Notes: generated by a model not told the origin, from the letters alone. A stretch of 64,000 bases of DNA from Syntrophus sp. (in: bacteria) (GCA_013824645.1 PNOF01000002.1:1-64000), one strand, 5' to 3'. Shown: positions 44,118-53,312, numbered from the stretch's first letter. Numbers and translations: made by a program.

Positions 44118-45095
44118 ATGGTAAAACGGAAATTTTTATATATCCTGGCAGTTGCTTTCTTTATTTTTAGCACAGGATGTAGTGGTGTCCTTACAAAGAC
44201 ACAGGTAAAGGAAATCAATAAATTTGCAGTTGCGGCAAAAGGTTACAGTGAAATGCCGGGGACTGTCATAGCGGAACATGCCAGGATTAGAAAAACCAGA
44301 CAGATACTTCTGGCCTCGACGTATTCTGATGGGAAAGAGGCCCTTGGATTAATTGAAACTGCTCTATCGCAGCAGGAAATGTTTACAGCAAAGGGACGTC
44401 AAACTGATGCAGCTCTGCAGGTTTTAAAAGACTACGCTGACTTATTAGTGAAGCTTACCTCGGACAACTTCACAAATGAGCTCCAAGTCAGTTGTGAGAC
44501 CCTTGGAAAGAGTATAGACAAGGGAATCGGGCAGTATAATAAGGCAAAGGATGCAGACCTGGGTCTCTTCGGTTCCGGTGTGGCAGCAATCATTCGAGGG
44601 ATCGGAGGCATCTACATTCGCAGTGAGCAGGAGAAGGCCCTCAGACAAGCTATCACCACAGCGGATCCTGTTATCCACTCAATGACAGCTACAGTCGAGG
44701 AAATAATGGCATTGTATCTCGATGCGGATCAACTTAAGAATATAAAAGGCCTGACCATTGAGAAAGGGCAGCCGGAATTGATACCGACCGGTCTTCTGAT
44801 CCAGGAAAAGAAGGATATTATGGATAAATACAGAACAACAGCCGGGCGGTATGAAGGCAAACAGCCACCGAACCTTCCCTTGATTGTTGCAGATGAAATA
44901 GAAGCTTCAGATAATGCAGCCCTTCTTGCGGCAAAGACGCTCAAGGCTGCCAACTCGTATCGGCAAGCCCACGCCGTGCTTTCCAAAATAGTATTGGAGA
45001 AACAGGAATTACCTGATGTGATCGAAGCAGTACAGGTGCTGGTTGACGAAGTGAAAGCAGCCCAAGAGTTGAAAAAAAAGTTAGATAAAAAATAA
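44118..45095 (+). CDS. Hypothetical lipoprotein, helical
   Basis: The 325-aa protein has a lipoprotein signal ending FSTGC (Cys21). The mature part is mostly alpha-helical, with a short glycine-rich hydrophobic stretch (GLFGSGVAAIIRGIGGIYI, about 150-168) and a charged coiled-coil tail. GAGGAGG precedes the ATG. I do not recognise a family. It is followed after 14 bases by a small coiled-coil protein behind a GGGGGG box, so the two are probably one transcript and may interact. Confidence 0.7.
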   Translation: MVKRKFLYILAVAFFIFSTGCSGVLTKTQVKEINKFAVAAKGYSEMPGTVIAEHARIRKTRQILLASTYSDGKEALGLIETALSQQEMFTAKGRQTDAALQVLKDYADLLVKLTSDNFTNELQVSCETLGKSIDKGIGQYNKAKDADLGLFGSGVAAIIRGIGGIYIRSEQEKALRQAITTADPVIHSMTATVEEIMALYLDADQLKNIKGLTIEKGQPELIPTGLLIQEKKDIMDKYRTTAGRYEGKQPPNLPLIVADEIEASDNAALLAAKTLKAANSYRQAHAVLSKIVLEKQELPDVIEAVQVLVDEVKAAQELKKKLDKK

Positions 45096-45109
45096 GGGGG
45101 GGGAGCGAG

Positions 45110-45451
45110 ATGTTCGAGGAAGAGAAACTCACTACTGCGCTTCAATTGGTGCGGGATGCAAAGAAAACAATAAATGAAACAATGGAATCAGCGAGCGGAG
45201 AACAGGGAAAGGTGTTGGAAAAACTGAGTACCTGTATGGAAAACATAGAAGGTGACCTCGTTGCCTCTGCGCTTGATGAGAAGATCGCGAAATTGCGAGG
45301 ATACAAGAAAGAGCTGGAAAGCGTAAACGCAGAGATCAAAGAGAATATGAAGGAATTGAAAGCTGTTTCCGATAAAGTGGCTATGGCTGGAGAGGCGCTT
45401 GGTAAACTCATCGATGTCATCGGTAAGGTGGCCGATCTTCCTGGACTTTAG
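45110..45451 (+). CDS. Hypothetical small coiled-coil protein
   Basis: The 113-aa, soluble, almost wholly helical protein has heptad-like spacing throughout and a hydrophobic C-terminal end (GEALGKLIDVIGKVADLPGL). No signal peptide, so it would be cytoplasmic unless it rides with the lipoprotein. The ribosome binding site is strong. No recognised domain. Confidence 0.65.
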   Translation: MFEEEKLTTALQLVRDAKKTINETMESASGEQGKVLEKLSTCMENIEGDLVASALDEKIAKLRGYKKELESVNAEIKENMKELKAVSDKVAMAGEALGKLIDVIGKVADLPGL

Positions 45452-45590
45452 TTAAAGCATAATCACATGAAACGTTAGAAGGCTGTCCGGTTTGATAGAG
45501 GGGCAACTCCATTTTATTAATGATCCACGTGAATAGGGTTTGCTGGGTAATAAACAAGCCTGTCAAAGTGCTGATTGTGGTTGTCAAACA

Positions 45591-46481
45591 TTACTCTAAT
45601 GACTCAAATAACTGTTTGGCGCCGACATGCTTTGGATTAATGGATAAGACAAATTGCAGTCTTTGTTTGATTTCTTCAGTTTTCTCAATATCGAGGTTTG
45701 CCTCATTTTCAATATACTGGAGTCTGGCAAGATTGAAATGCACGTCTTCCTGATAGTTATTAATTGAGAGCGATTTTCCATAAGCATAAATGGCATATGT
45801 GACACTTCCCAGTTCTTCATAAATGGAGCCGAGGTGATTCCAGCCCTCGACATTATCTTCGTTTAGTTGGACAACTTGCGAAAAGCATTCATAGGCATCC
45901 ACGTGTTCCCCTTGCTGAACGTAAAGGCACCCCAGGTTAAAGAGGGTCTTCAAGTGACGGGGATCAATATTGAGGGTATCTTTGTATTTTTCTATTGACT
46001 CGTCGAACATATCATGCCGGTCGTAGAGAGAAGCAAGGTAGAAGTGGGGTTGGGCGGCATTTGGATCGATGCTGATTGCTTTTTCCCAGAGTTCGATTGC
46101 GCCGTTATAATCTCCCTGAATCTCCGCGATATGTGCAAGATTGATAAAGGAATCAATATGTCTCGGATCGTGTTTTAAGGCAAGTTCATACATTTGTTTC
46201 GCGCTGCCGAAGCGCTCCATCTTCTCATATGCAAAGCCGAGATTATTATATGCTTCAATATTGTCAGGTTCCAGCTGAGCAACTTTTGCGAAATATTTAA
46301 GGGCTTTTTCGAAGTCTTCTTTTTGAAGGTATATAAGCCCGAGATTGACATACGCATCGGTATATTGGGCATCGAGCTGTATGCATTTCTTGTATGCTTT
46401 TATTGCTTCATCGAGTGATGGTTCCAGCAGATGGTAATGGTAAGCTTCCTGAAACCACTGCTGGGCAGTCTTTTTTACCAC
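45591..46481 (-). CDS. Tetratricopeptide repeat protein
   Basis: About 296 aa from a GTG start with GGAGAA upstream. The sequence is a run of about seven 34-residue TPR units, each with the W/L-G-Y-A-F-A-P type spacing (for example AYVNLGLIYLQKEDFEKALKYF and AYNNLGFAYEKMERFGSAKQMY). No signal peptide or enzyme domain. A scaffold for protein contacts. It lies downstream of the MoxR-DUF58-transglutaminase operon in the same direction, across a 196-base spacer; TPR proteins commonly accompany that operon. Confidence 0.85.
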   Translation of the reverse strand: MVKKTAQQWFQEAYHYHLLEPSLDEAIKAYKKCIQLDAQYTDAYVNLGLIYLQKEDFEKALKYFAKVAQLEPDNIEAYNNLGFAYEKMERFGSAKQMYELALKHDPRHIDSFINLAHIAEIQGDYNGAIELWEKAISIDPNAAQPHFYLASLYDRHDMFDESIEKYKDTLNIDPRHLKTLFNLGCLYVQQGEHVDAYECFSQVVQLNEDNVEGWNHLGSIYEELGSVTYAIYAYGKSLSINNYQEDVHFNLARLQYIENEANLDIEKTEEIKQRLQFVLSINPKHVGAKQLFESLE

Positions 46482-46677
46482 AATCCATTCTCCATGAATG
46501 CAGTTTGAAGATGCATAGGGTTATTGAAATACATTTTTAATTTATATAACTTTATCCGGGACAATGTCAGTCTCATGTTAGCAAAGCAACACTTTGTTGT
46601 CAAGAGCAAAAGCCGGAAAAAGGCTGAGGGACAGCCCATAGATCGAGAAACCACATTGGAGGTGAGTGGCGCCGGTG

Positions 46678-48615
46678 TCATATGTGCTTAATGATGTTTT
46701 TGAGATTTTTTGAATCTTTTCTATCAATTCTATTGTCTTTATAGAAAATCTTTTCCAGTTCAGACACAAAGTAGTACGCATTGGCGTTATCTTCTTTGTC
46801 CTCAATAGTATGGACAAATTCCTCAAGCCCCTGGGAAGTGGTTTTTCTGTAGCCTTTTCTCTCCATTTTTCTGAGAAAGCGGGAAAGTATTTTTTCCTCT
46901 TCTGTTATTTTCTTTGAGAAAAAGGACCTGATATTGAGAGTAACAAACGCTATCACTGCAATGATGATGAGAAATACAAACAATTGTCTTTTTTGTATAT
47001 GGAAAGGCAGGGAAGGTTTCTTCAATCCTTTTATTATGGTATGACCAATTGATAGTTGTTTTTCAAGATTGTAGTTTATAACAATAGTGTACCAGTAATA
47101 GTTAATCGTGTCGAAAAGAAGACTCATTTTCAAAAACATATTTCCCTTCAGGGGAAAGGAGAACATATCTGCAGATGCAGGTGTTGGGTCCAGACGCACC
47201 CATCCTTTATGTGGCAGATAAGCTTCTACCCAGACATGGGCATTTTTTTGGGGGACCAGATAGTACTTCCCGACATTGTTATAATATCCGCCTCTATATC
47301 CTCCAACCATTCTCGATGGGATTCCCGAGACCCTCAGCATAATGGCCATGGCAGAGGCGAAGTATTCGCAGTTGCCGTATTTGGATTCAAAAAGAAACGC
47401 TTCAAGAGGGTTTTTTGAAATGGGAAGGCCCTGCAAAGAATACCTGTATTGGCCTTTGTTCAGGTATTGAAGAAGGGTCCGCGTATTTCCTTCGGGATTT
47501 TGTTGTGTTGTAAGAGAGTTAGTAAGGGCGATAATTTTCAGTGATAGATCCTGAGGTATCTGGAGGTATTTATTTTCATCGATCCTTTCTTCATAAATAG
47601 CATCAGAGATGAGAGACGTTGTTTCGTATCGGACTCTCCGCTCTATCGGGCTCGATGAAGTAAAGGTGAGATCTTCGAGTTTTTTTACGTTTTTGTGAGA
47701 AACGAAGAGAGGTTTATCGAGACAGAAAAGATATGAATTTTGATATGGCTCAAGGTAGATGGTTTGTCGCACACTCCTGCCTGTGATAAAAGGTTTCGAA
47801 GATGCACCTCCGGGAAAAGCCTTTTTTGCAGTTGCCCTCCAGGATGTTCCATCAAAATAGTCGAGTGTGATGCCTCTCCAGTATAAGTCTTTTTCATCAA
47901 TCATGTCCATGGTGGCCCGGAAGATAATACTGGTATCCTCCTGGATATCTGAAACTTCTCCAAGCCGCACCTTGTCGGTAAATCCTGTTTTTGCTTTGTC
48001 AGGTCTATTGAGAAAATCGAGGAGTGGGTACTGACTTCTGGGGAGTATAACGAACATGACAACTGAAAGGGGAATTGCCAGTAACGGTATCCAAAGGCAT
48101 TTCAGAATGATTCTTTTGATGGTCTGTTGTGTAAGTTCCAGCTCGGGTTCCTGGGCATAATACGTAAGAAAAATAAATGAGATAGAGAGAATAAATACGA
48201 AGAGCAGAACATATATAATAAAGATGATTCCGAGGGCCAAAAGTCCCATACCGGAAAGGAGAAAAAGAGATATGGCGTAGATCTGCATATAATCCCGCAC
48301 CTGTTTTTGCTCGAGGAATTTTATACCAAGGAGCATGAGCAACGCTTCCAGCATTTGTGTTACAAAGTCATTGAGATTGAATATAAAGAGGAAAATCACA
48401 ATTATCACCAGGGAAGCGGCGGTCAACATCCATCGTGATATGACTAATTTCCTGAATTCAAAGTAGAGCGATGCGGCGAACATAAAAAGAAATAGAAAGG
48501 AATACAGGGGATTGATATGGATATAGAGTGCAATAAAGGAGAGTATGCCGATAAGATATGTCAGTGCTTTTACAACATAGACAATTTTCATACGCTGGAA
48601 AGTGATTGCAGGCAT
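46678..48615 (-). CDS. Transglutaminase-like membrane protein (DUF3488/TgpA family)
   Basis: The 645-aa protein has about six N-terminal transmembrane helices (1-190), a periplasmic domain with the transglutaminase triad (Cys in YGNCEYFASAM, His in NAHVWVEAY, Asp in RLDPTPA), one further transmembrane helix (about 550-570) and a short cytoplasmic tail. TgpA-family enzymes act on envelope proteins or peptides. It follows DUF58 and MoxR genes in the usual order. Confidence 0.9.
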   Translation of the reverse strand: MPAITFQRMKIVYVVKALTYLIGILSFIALYIHINPLYSFLFLFMFAASLYFEFRKLVISRWMLTAASLVIIVIFLFIFNLNDFVTQMLEALLMLLGIKFLEQKQVRDYMQIYAISLFLLSGMGLLALGIIFIIYVLLFVFILSISFIFLTYYAQEPELELTQQTIKRIILKCLWIPLLAIPLSVVMFVILPRSQYPLLDFLNRPDKAKTGFTDKVRLGEVSDIQEDTSIIFRATMDMIDEKDLYWRGITLDYFDGTSWRATAKKAFPGGASSKPFITGRSVRQTIYLEPYQNSYLFCLDKPLFVSHKNVKKLEDLTFTSSSPIERRVRYETTSLISDAIYEERIDENKYLQIPQDLSLKIIALTNSLTTQQNPEGNTRTLLQYLNKGQYRYSLQGLPISKNPLEAFLFESKYGNCEYFASAMAIMLRVSGIPSRMVGGYRGGYYNNVGKYYLVPQKNAHVWVEAYLPHKGWVRLDPTPASADMFSFPLKGNMFLKMSLLFDTINYYWYTIVINYNLEKQLSIGHTIIKGLKKPSLPFHIQKRQLFVFLIIIAVIAFVTLNIRSFFSKKITEEEKILSRFLRKMERKGYRKTTSQGLEEFVHTIEDKEDNANAYYFVSELEKIFYKDNRIDRKDSKNLKNIIKHI

Positions 48616-48660
48616 ATGATTATCTTAACCGTACATCCATGATATACATAACGTTGTGGC

Positions 48661-49566
48661 TCATTGAGTTTCCCATATTTCCATAGAGTGGTCCTGTTTG
48701 TCTGTTCCGTATAAGGCAAGTGCCCGCAGCAGGCTGATCTTATGGTTCGGTGAAACATTAGGCGGGTAGAATGAGCCATTTATTTTCAAGCCTACAGGTA
48801 TATGTTTCTTGGAGAGCTGGACAACGGTATATGCGATAGAGGAGATCTTCTCTTCGATATTTTGAATGGGGACTTTCTCGAAGTCTATGATGATTGGCCG
48901 ATATGTAAGAGAAGAGAGTTCCTTTGTCTTCACCTTTCCCGTTTTTGCTGTTGCCTTCCAGTGTATATATTTTAAGGGATCGCCGCGGACATATTCCCTG
49001 ATTGAAACGACATCCGATTCATACCCTATTTTATCCGATAGTCTTTCGCTTTTCCCTCTTGTTTTCTGCTGATAGAGAGAGGACAATTCACATGGTTTAA
49101 GGACCGGGAATATAATGAAATGGAAGGCATGATGAAGCTTTTTGTAACGTGTAAAGAAATTAAATGGGAAAACGGAATGGATAAGGGGATCGCTTACACT
49201 ATAAAGCCCCCGTTTTTCGAAGGAGACAGTGGTATAGGACGATAATTCACTGCCATTGTCAACGAAAGGAAAAAAAATTCCGAATCTGTCTGTTTTTAAT
49301 CGGATAAGAAAAGCTGGCAGCAACTTCCTTACATTTTTCAGGGTGATCTTTAAAGGAAATGGGGCCCCGGCATAAATTTCTTGAGGAATGTCAATGGTGA
49401 AGTCGAGTTTTGAAAGGTTGGTTTTTCCAAAAAAACCGGAGATACTCATGAAGCTCAAGAGTACTGCTACGATAATGTAAATCAGGTTATTATTTGTGTT
49501 TGTTGCGGCTATCCCCAGGAAGATGGTGAGGATAATGTAAAGAAAGCCTGCCTTGGAGATCTTGAT
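48661..49566 (-). CDS. DUF58 domain protein with apparent non-canonical start
   Basis: The MoxR-partner family protein contains REYVRGDPLKYIHWKATAKTG, the family signature, in a vWA-like domain. The first ATG (49458) would cut off the usual N-terminal pair of membrane helices, yet the frame upstream clearly encodes them (FLYIILTIFLGIAATN, LIYIIVAVLLSFMS). That upstream frame has no ATG, GTG or TTG: the position where relatives would begin is ATC-AAG-ATC at 49566-49558, overlapping the moxR stop as TAATC instead of TAATG. Either an ATC (or internal CTG) start is used, or the base is a mutation or error. Confidence 0.75.
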   Translation of the reverse strand: MKISKAGFLYIILTIFLGIAATNTNNNLIYIIVAVLLSFMSISGFFGKTNLSKLDFTIDIPQEIYAGAPFPLKITLKNVRKLLPAFLIRLKTDRFGIFFPFVDNGSELSSYTTVSFEKRGLYSVSDPLIHSVFPFNFFTRYKKLHHAFHFIIFPVLKPCELSSLYQQKTRGKSERLSDKIGYESDVVSIREYVRGDPLKYIHWKATAKTGKVKTKELSSLTYRPIIIDFEKVPIQNIEEKISSIAYTVVQLSKKHIPVGLKINGSFYPPNVSPNHKISLLRALALYGTDKQDHSMEIWETQ

Positions 49567-50498
49567 TACAGGGGTGTTGGTATTGCGTCTATGATAGATT
49601 TTACTATCTCCCTTTTATTAAGGTTCTCATACTCTTCTTTGAATATAACCCTGTGGGGTATGGTATATTCGGCCAGTTCTTTAATATCTTCGGGGATCAC
49701 AAAATCTCTTCCGTGAAAATATGCATTTGTTTTTGCCGTATTTGTTATGGTTAGGGCGCCCCGCGTTGACAGACCTGCGACAAGATAATCGCTTTCCCTT
49801 GTAGCATGGAGGATTGAGAGGATATACTCAAGTATCTTCTCTGAGACGTAGACATGTTTTATTATGTCTTCTTGTATGAGGGTCGCTTCGTCCTGATTTA
49901 CAATAGGCTCGATGAGATATATATCTTCCCGTTTGCTGCCCATCCTCAATATATCTCTTTCCGCGTCCCTTGAAGGATAACCGATACCGATTTTCATCAT
50001 GAACCGGTCGAGTTGAGATTCGGGGAGCGGAAATGTTCCAAACTGCTCTGTCGGGTTCTGAGTGGCAATGACGCAAAATAGTTTCGGGAGTTTATATGTT
50101 TTCCCTTCAATAGTGACCTGTTTTTCTTCCATGGCTTCCAGGAGTGCGCTCTGTGTTTTCGGAGTTGCCCGGTTGATTTCATCGCAGAGGACAATATTAT
50201 TGAAGATGGGACCCGGATGAAATTCGAACTCGCCGCTCGTTTTGTTGTATATCGATAAGCCGGTAATATCTGTCGGCAGAAGATCACTGGTACATTGGAT
50301 CCTCCCGAAGTTAAGCCCCAGAGACTTGGCGATGCCGATGGCGAGGGTAGTTTTTCCAAGCCCCGGAAGGTCTTCTATGAGCAAGTGCCCCTTTGAAAAA
50401 AACGATATCAGCGAGAGGCTGAGCGGTTTTTCTTTTCCCTGAAGATAGCTGGAGAGGGATCTTGTGATGTAATCAATCTTGTGAGAATAGCTTCCCAT
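49566..50498 (-). CDS. MoxR family AAA+ ATPase
   Basis: The 310-aa protein has P-loop LPGLGKT (44-50), Walker B VLCDEINRA, sensor IATQNPTEQFGTFPLPESQLDRF and a C-terminal lid. MoxR proteins act as chaperone-like ATPases for metal-site or envelope enzymes and pair with DUF58 vWA proteins. First gene of the three-gene minus-strand operon, divergent from the DUF2156 gene. Confidence 0.93.
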   Translation of the reverse strand: MGSYSHKIDYITRSLSSYLQGKEKPLSLSLISFFSKGHLLIEDLPGLGKTTLAIGIAKSLGLNFGRIQCTSDLLPTDITGLSIYNKTSGEFEFHPGPIFNNIVLCDEINRATPKTQSALLEAMEEKQVTIEGKTYKLPKLFCVIATQNPTEQFGTFPLPESQLDRFMMKIGIGYPSRDAERDILRMGSKREDIYLIEPIVNQDEATLIQEDIIKHVYVSEKILEYILSILHATRESDYLVAGLSTRGALTITNTAKTNAYFHGRDFVIPEDIKELAEYTIPHRVIFKEEYENLNKREIVKSIIDAIPTPL

Positions 50499-50601
50499 CT
50501 CTTGTCTTGTACGTTTCCTCTTTAAAATTGTAGCATATTATTGTCATAAAGAGTTTGATTTACAGCACAGTTTGACAAAAATGTCATTTTCATATTCAAT
50601 T

Positions 50602-51513
50602 ATGGTCATGCCGCTTCCGAAATTCCCCGATTTTAAGCCCTTTGAACTTGAAGACCGACGTTTCATTTATGATCTATTGCGGAATTATAAGTCCGAAATG
50701 TCTGAAATAACCTTTACCAATCTTTTTATCTGGCGCGCGCATTATGGCTTTCGATGGTCGGTCTATAAAGACTGGCTTCTTCTTATTTGCACGGAGGCTG
50801 AAGGGGGTTTGTATGCCTTTCAGCCGATTGGGCCGCCTTCGCGGAAAGAAGCTGCCATAAGTCTGCTGGAGTGGCTCCGTGACGAAAATAAGATAGAAGA
50901 CCCCCGCATAGAAAGGGCTGACAAAAGACTCCTTTCCGAATTGGGGGGCACGCAAAACCTTGCCATTGAACCGCTGCGGGATCATTTTGATTATGTCTAT
51001 CGCAGAGAGGACCTTGTGCGGCTTGTCGGCAGTAAATATCGCTCAAAGAGAAATCACATAAACCAGTTCCTTCGTTTTTACACTTATGTCTATGAACCCT
51101 TGGAGGACAGGCATATCAATGATTGTCTAGTTCTGCAGGAGAAGTGGTGCAAGATGAACCGTTGTAAAGAAGATTTGGATCTTTTCGGCGAGCACGAAGC
51201 AATCCGCGAAGTACTCACGCATCATAATACACTGCAGGTATGTGGTGCGGTTATCCTTATTGAGGGAAGGGTAGGGGCCTTTACGCTGGGAGAGAAACTC
51301 AATGATGATACTGCTGTTATCCATATAGAGAAGGCAGACCCGGAAATCCCCGGCCTCTATCCGCTCATCAATCAGCAATTCTGCGAAAACATTTGGCAGG
51401 ATGTAACGTATATCAACAGAGAACAGGACTTGGGACTCCCTGGTCTCCACAAAGCAAAACTTTCCTACTATCCTGATCACTTTGTCGAGAAATTCCGGAT
51501 TAAAATGCCGTAA
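50602..51513 (+). CDS. DUF2156 protein (phosphatidylglycerol lysyltransferase C-terminal-like)
   Basis: About 300 aa. Tandem GNAT-like folds in the DUF2156 pattern: FELEDRRFIYDLLRNY, SEITFTNLFIWR, YRSKRNHINQFLRFY and REQDLGLPGLHKAKLSYYP. Related domains in MprF transfer aminoacyl groups from tRNA to lipids; here there is no membrane domain, so the acceptor is unknown. The start is uncertain among TTG 50572, ATG 50581, ATG 50602 and ATG 50608, none with a good ribosome binding site. Confidence 0.8.
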   Translation: MVMPLPKFPDFKPFELEDRRFIYDLLRNYKSEMSEITFTNLFIWRAHYGFRWSVYKDWLLLICTEAEGGLYAFQPIGPPSRKEAAISLLEWLRDENKIEDPRIERADKRLLSELGGTQNLAIEPLRDHFDYVYRREDLVRLVGSKYRSKRNHINQFLRFYTYVYEPLEDRHINDCLVLQEKWCKMNRCKEDLDLFGEHEAIREVLTHHNTLQVCGAVILIEGRVGAFTLGEKLNDDTAVIHIEKADPEIPGLYPLINQQFCENIWQDVTYINREQDLGLPGLHKAKLSYYPDHFVEKFRIKMP

Positions 51514-51570
51514 ATCGTGAATAGTTGTTAGTGGATAGGAAAACCATTCACGATTTACCATTCACGATTT
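51512..51570. repeat. AATCGTGAAT repeats in inverted and direct order
   Basis: AAATCGTGAAT at 51512-51522 is inverted relative to two direct copies of ATTCACGATTT at 51546-51556 and 51560-51570. The outer copies can form an 11-bp stem across the 3' ends of the converging DUF2156 and ThDP-enzyme genes. The second direct copy touches the ThDP gene's stop region. No clear T-run. It may serve as a bidirectional terminator. Confidence 0.6.
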
Positions 51571-53189
51571 CACCCCCGCCATGGCGGACGGCTGACAGGA
51601 TGAACGAATTCTATGAGGAAGGGCTCCTCCCATGTGATGTCATTGCGGAATATCTGTTCGAGCCCTTTCAGGGTTTTTGTTCTTTTTGCTTTGATATCGA
51701 ATGCGCGTGCGATCTTTATAAAATCGGGATTTGTAAGATCCATTGAATGTTGAATACCATAGCGGTCAGCCATAGCGTCTTCAAGTATGGCAAAACTGCT
51801 GTTGTTATGTAAGAAGATGACAATGGGGATATTATATTGTTTTATCGTGGCCATTTCTCCAATGGACGGAAGCAACCCTCCATCACCGCATAAAGCGATA
51901 CAAGGTCTTTCGGGCTTGCCGAGTTTTGCGCCGATGCTTGCCGGAAAAGAGTAAAAAATAGGTGAAATACCGCGGGGCATAAGAAAGCCCTTTTGATAAT
52001 AAACAGGGAAATAATACTCCGACCAGTAAGAGGGGGTATTCAAGTCGCAGACGACCATGGTGTTCTCAGGCATTACCTTCCGTAAGACGTTTATAATGGC
52101 ATATCCGTAAGACTTATTGCGGAGGGCAGATTCTTCTTTTACCTGCAAAGCCTTGAGGGTTTTAAGGTCCCACTCAAATCTTCTTTGTTTCAAAAGTGAC
52201 TGAATGCCGGCAAGCGCTTTATCGATATTCCCTGCGAACTTCAATCGCGCAGGATAATTCCTGTCAATCCATTGATTGTCAATGTCAATGTGGACCAGCT
52301 CATTAATTTTAACGCCCCTTCTTTTCGAGTCGATGTCACGGAGCCTTGTCCCGATGGCAATGACAACATCCGATGCTGTCAGGATATTCTGGACAACCCC
52401 TTTCTTTATGATATTGCCGAAGGCATATGGGCTATCTTCACGGATGACACCTTTTCCCCCAGTTGTGGTTAAGAAGGGGATTGATGAAGTACGGCATATA
52501 TTGTCAAGAATACGGCCTGCTTCGTTTCCCATTAAGGCTTTTCCGCCTATGATGACGGGTTTCTTTCTATTGCTCAGGAGTGCGGAAAGCTTGTCGAAAA
52601 AGGAATCAAGGCCATCTTTTTCAGTGCCTGCCGCGATGGTGCGACTATATTCCGGTTCTATTTTACTTGATGACAGCCCGGATGGGATATCTTTTTCGAA
52701 AAAGGTATGCGGAATCGATATGAGGACTGGTCCTTTACGGCCGGAGGAGGTTTCCTGATAGGCATCATTGAGGAGAGTGGTAAGATTTCTTATATCAGCT
52801 GCAAAGAATGTTTTCTTTGTAATGTGTCTGAAGATTGTCTCCGGTTCAGTTATCCCGTGCAGGATACCTTTGCCTATATCCTTTCTTTCTGTATCGATGT
52901 GTATGATAAGAAGAGGCACATCATCATTAAATGCCTCCATACAGCCCGATACGATATTACCAAGCCCCGGTCCGGGAGTGACTATGATGACCCCCGGATT
53001 TCCCGATGTCCTTGCATATCCGTCAGCCATAAAGATTACGTTAGATTCGTGTCGGCCTGTGATTATACTGATATTTTTATGATGGGTCAGGGCTGCGTTT
53101 AACGGAAGTGTATGTAAACCGGGTATTTGGAAGATATATTGAATATCATTTCTTATGAAAAACTCTATGATGGCCTGTTTTACCAGCAT
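51570..53189 (-). CDS. Thiamine-diphosphate-dependent decarboxylase (acetolactate-synthase-like; possibly 2-ketoarginine decarboxylase)
   Basis: The 539-aa enzyme has the three ThDP domains: the N-terminal PYR domain with IPGLHT (22-27) and catalytic E48 in GRHESN, a central domain (about 190-320), and a PP domain with GDGGLLPSIGEMATIK...HNNSSF binding Mg-ThDP. The IPG-x-HT and FMADGYARTSG-x-PGV blocks resemble 5-guanidino-2-oxopentanoate decarboxylase (AruI) more than true acetolactate synthase. It diverges from an XRE-cupin regulator and arginine decarboxylase genes, which supports an arginine-related substrate. That substrate is inference; fold and cofactor are firm. Confidence 0.75.
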   Translation of the reverse strand: MLVKQAIIEFFIRNDIQYIFQIPGLHTLPLNAALTHHKNISIITGRHESNVIFMADGYARTSGNPGVIIVTPGPGLGNIVSGCMEAFNDDVPLLIIHIDTERKDIGKGILHGITEPETIFRHITKKTFFAADIRNLTTLLNDAYQETSSGRKGPVLISIPHTFFEKDIPSGLSSSKIEPEYSRTIAAGTEKDGLDSFFDKLSALLSNRKKPVIIGGKALMGNEAGRILDNICRTSSIPFLTTTGGKGVIREDSPYAFGNIIKKGVVQNILTASDVVIAIGTRLRDIDSKRRGVKINELVHIDIDNQWIDRNYPARLKFAGNIDKALAGIQSLLKQRRFEWDLKTLKALQVKEESALRNKSYGYAIINVLRKVMPENTMVVCDLNTPSYWSEYYFPVYYQKGFLMPRGISPIFYSFPASIGAKLGKPERPCIALCGDGGLLPSIGEMATIKQYNIPIVIFLHNNSSFAILEDAMADRYGIQHSMDLTNPDFIKIARAFDIKAKRTKTLKGLEQIFRNDITWEEPFLIEFVHPVSRPPWRG

Positions 53190-53207
53190 CTTACACCAGA
53201 TTTAGTT

Positions 53208-53225
53208 AGTTTAGCATAGTGAACA
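53208..53225. promoter_or_regulatory. Operator-like site 1 in the divergent ThDP/XRE promoter region
   Basis: AGTTTA-gcatag-TGAACA, an imperfect palindrome sharing half-sites and spacing with site 2. It lies 19 bases upstream of the ThDP-enzyme start codon. Confidence 0.45.
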
Positions 53226-53247
53226 TATAAGTTAAATAAAAAATTAC

Positions 53248-53276
53248 TTGACAAAGAAAAACAGATAATTTAGTTT
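53248..53276 (+). promoter_or_regulatory. Candidate promoter of the XRE-cupin regulator, overlapping a divergent -35
   Basis: TTGACA at 53248-53253, 17-base spacer, TAGTTT at 53271-53276. Read on the other strand the same bases give TTGTCA with TTATAT 18 bases further, a plausible promoter for the ThDP gene. The two -35 boxes overlap in the palindromic cTTGACAAag. Confidence 0.5.
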
Positions 53277-53289
53277 AGTAAGATAAACT
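53272..53289. promoter_or_regulatory. Operator-like site 2, overlapping the regulator's -10 box
   Basis: AGTTTA-gtaaga-TAAACT, perfect six-base arms with a six-base centre, 64 bases (about six helical turns) from site 1. It overlaps the -10 box, as expected for autorepression by the XRE protein encoded just downstream. Confidence 0.5.
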
Positions 53290-53312
53290 TCTTGTGAGTG
53301 TATACTGTTATT

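Noticed and set aside
49459-49566. Programmed ribosomal frameshift joining MoxR to DUF58
   Set aside because: No slippery run at the moxR end, and the TAATC overlap explains the frame better as a separate gene with an altered start.
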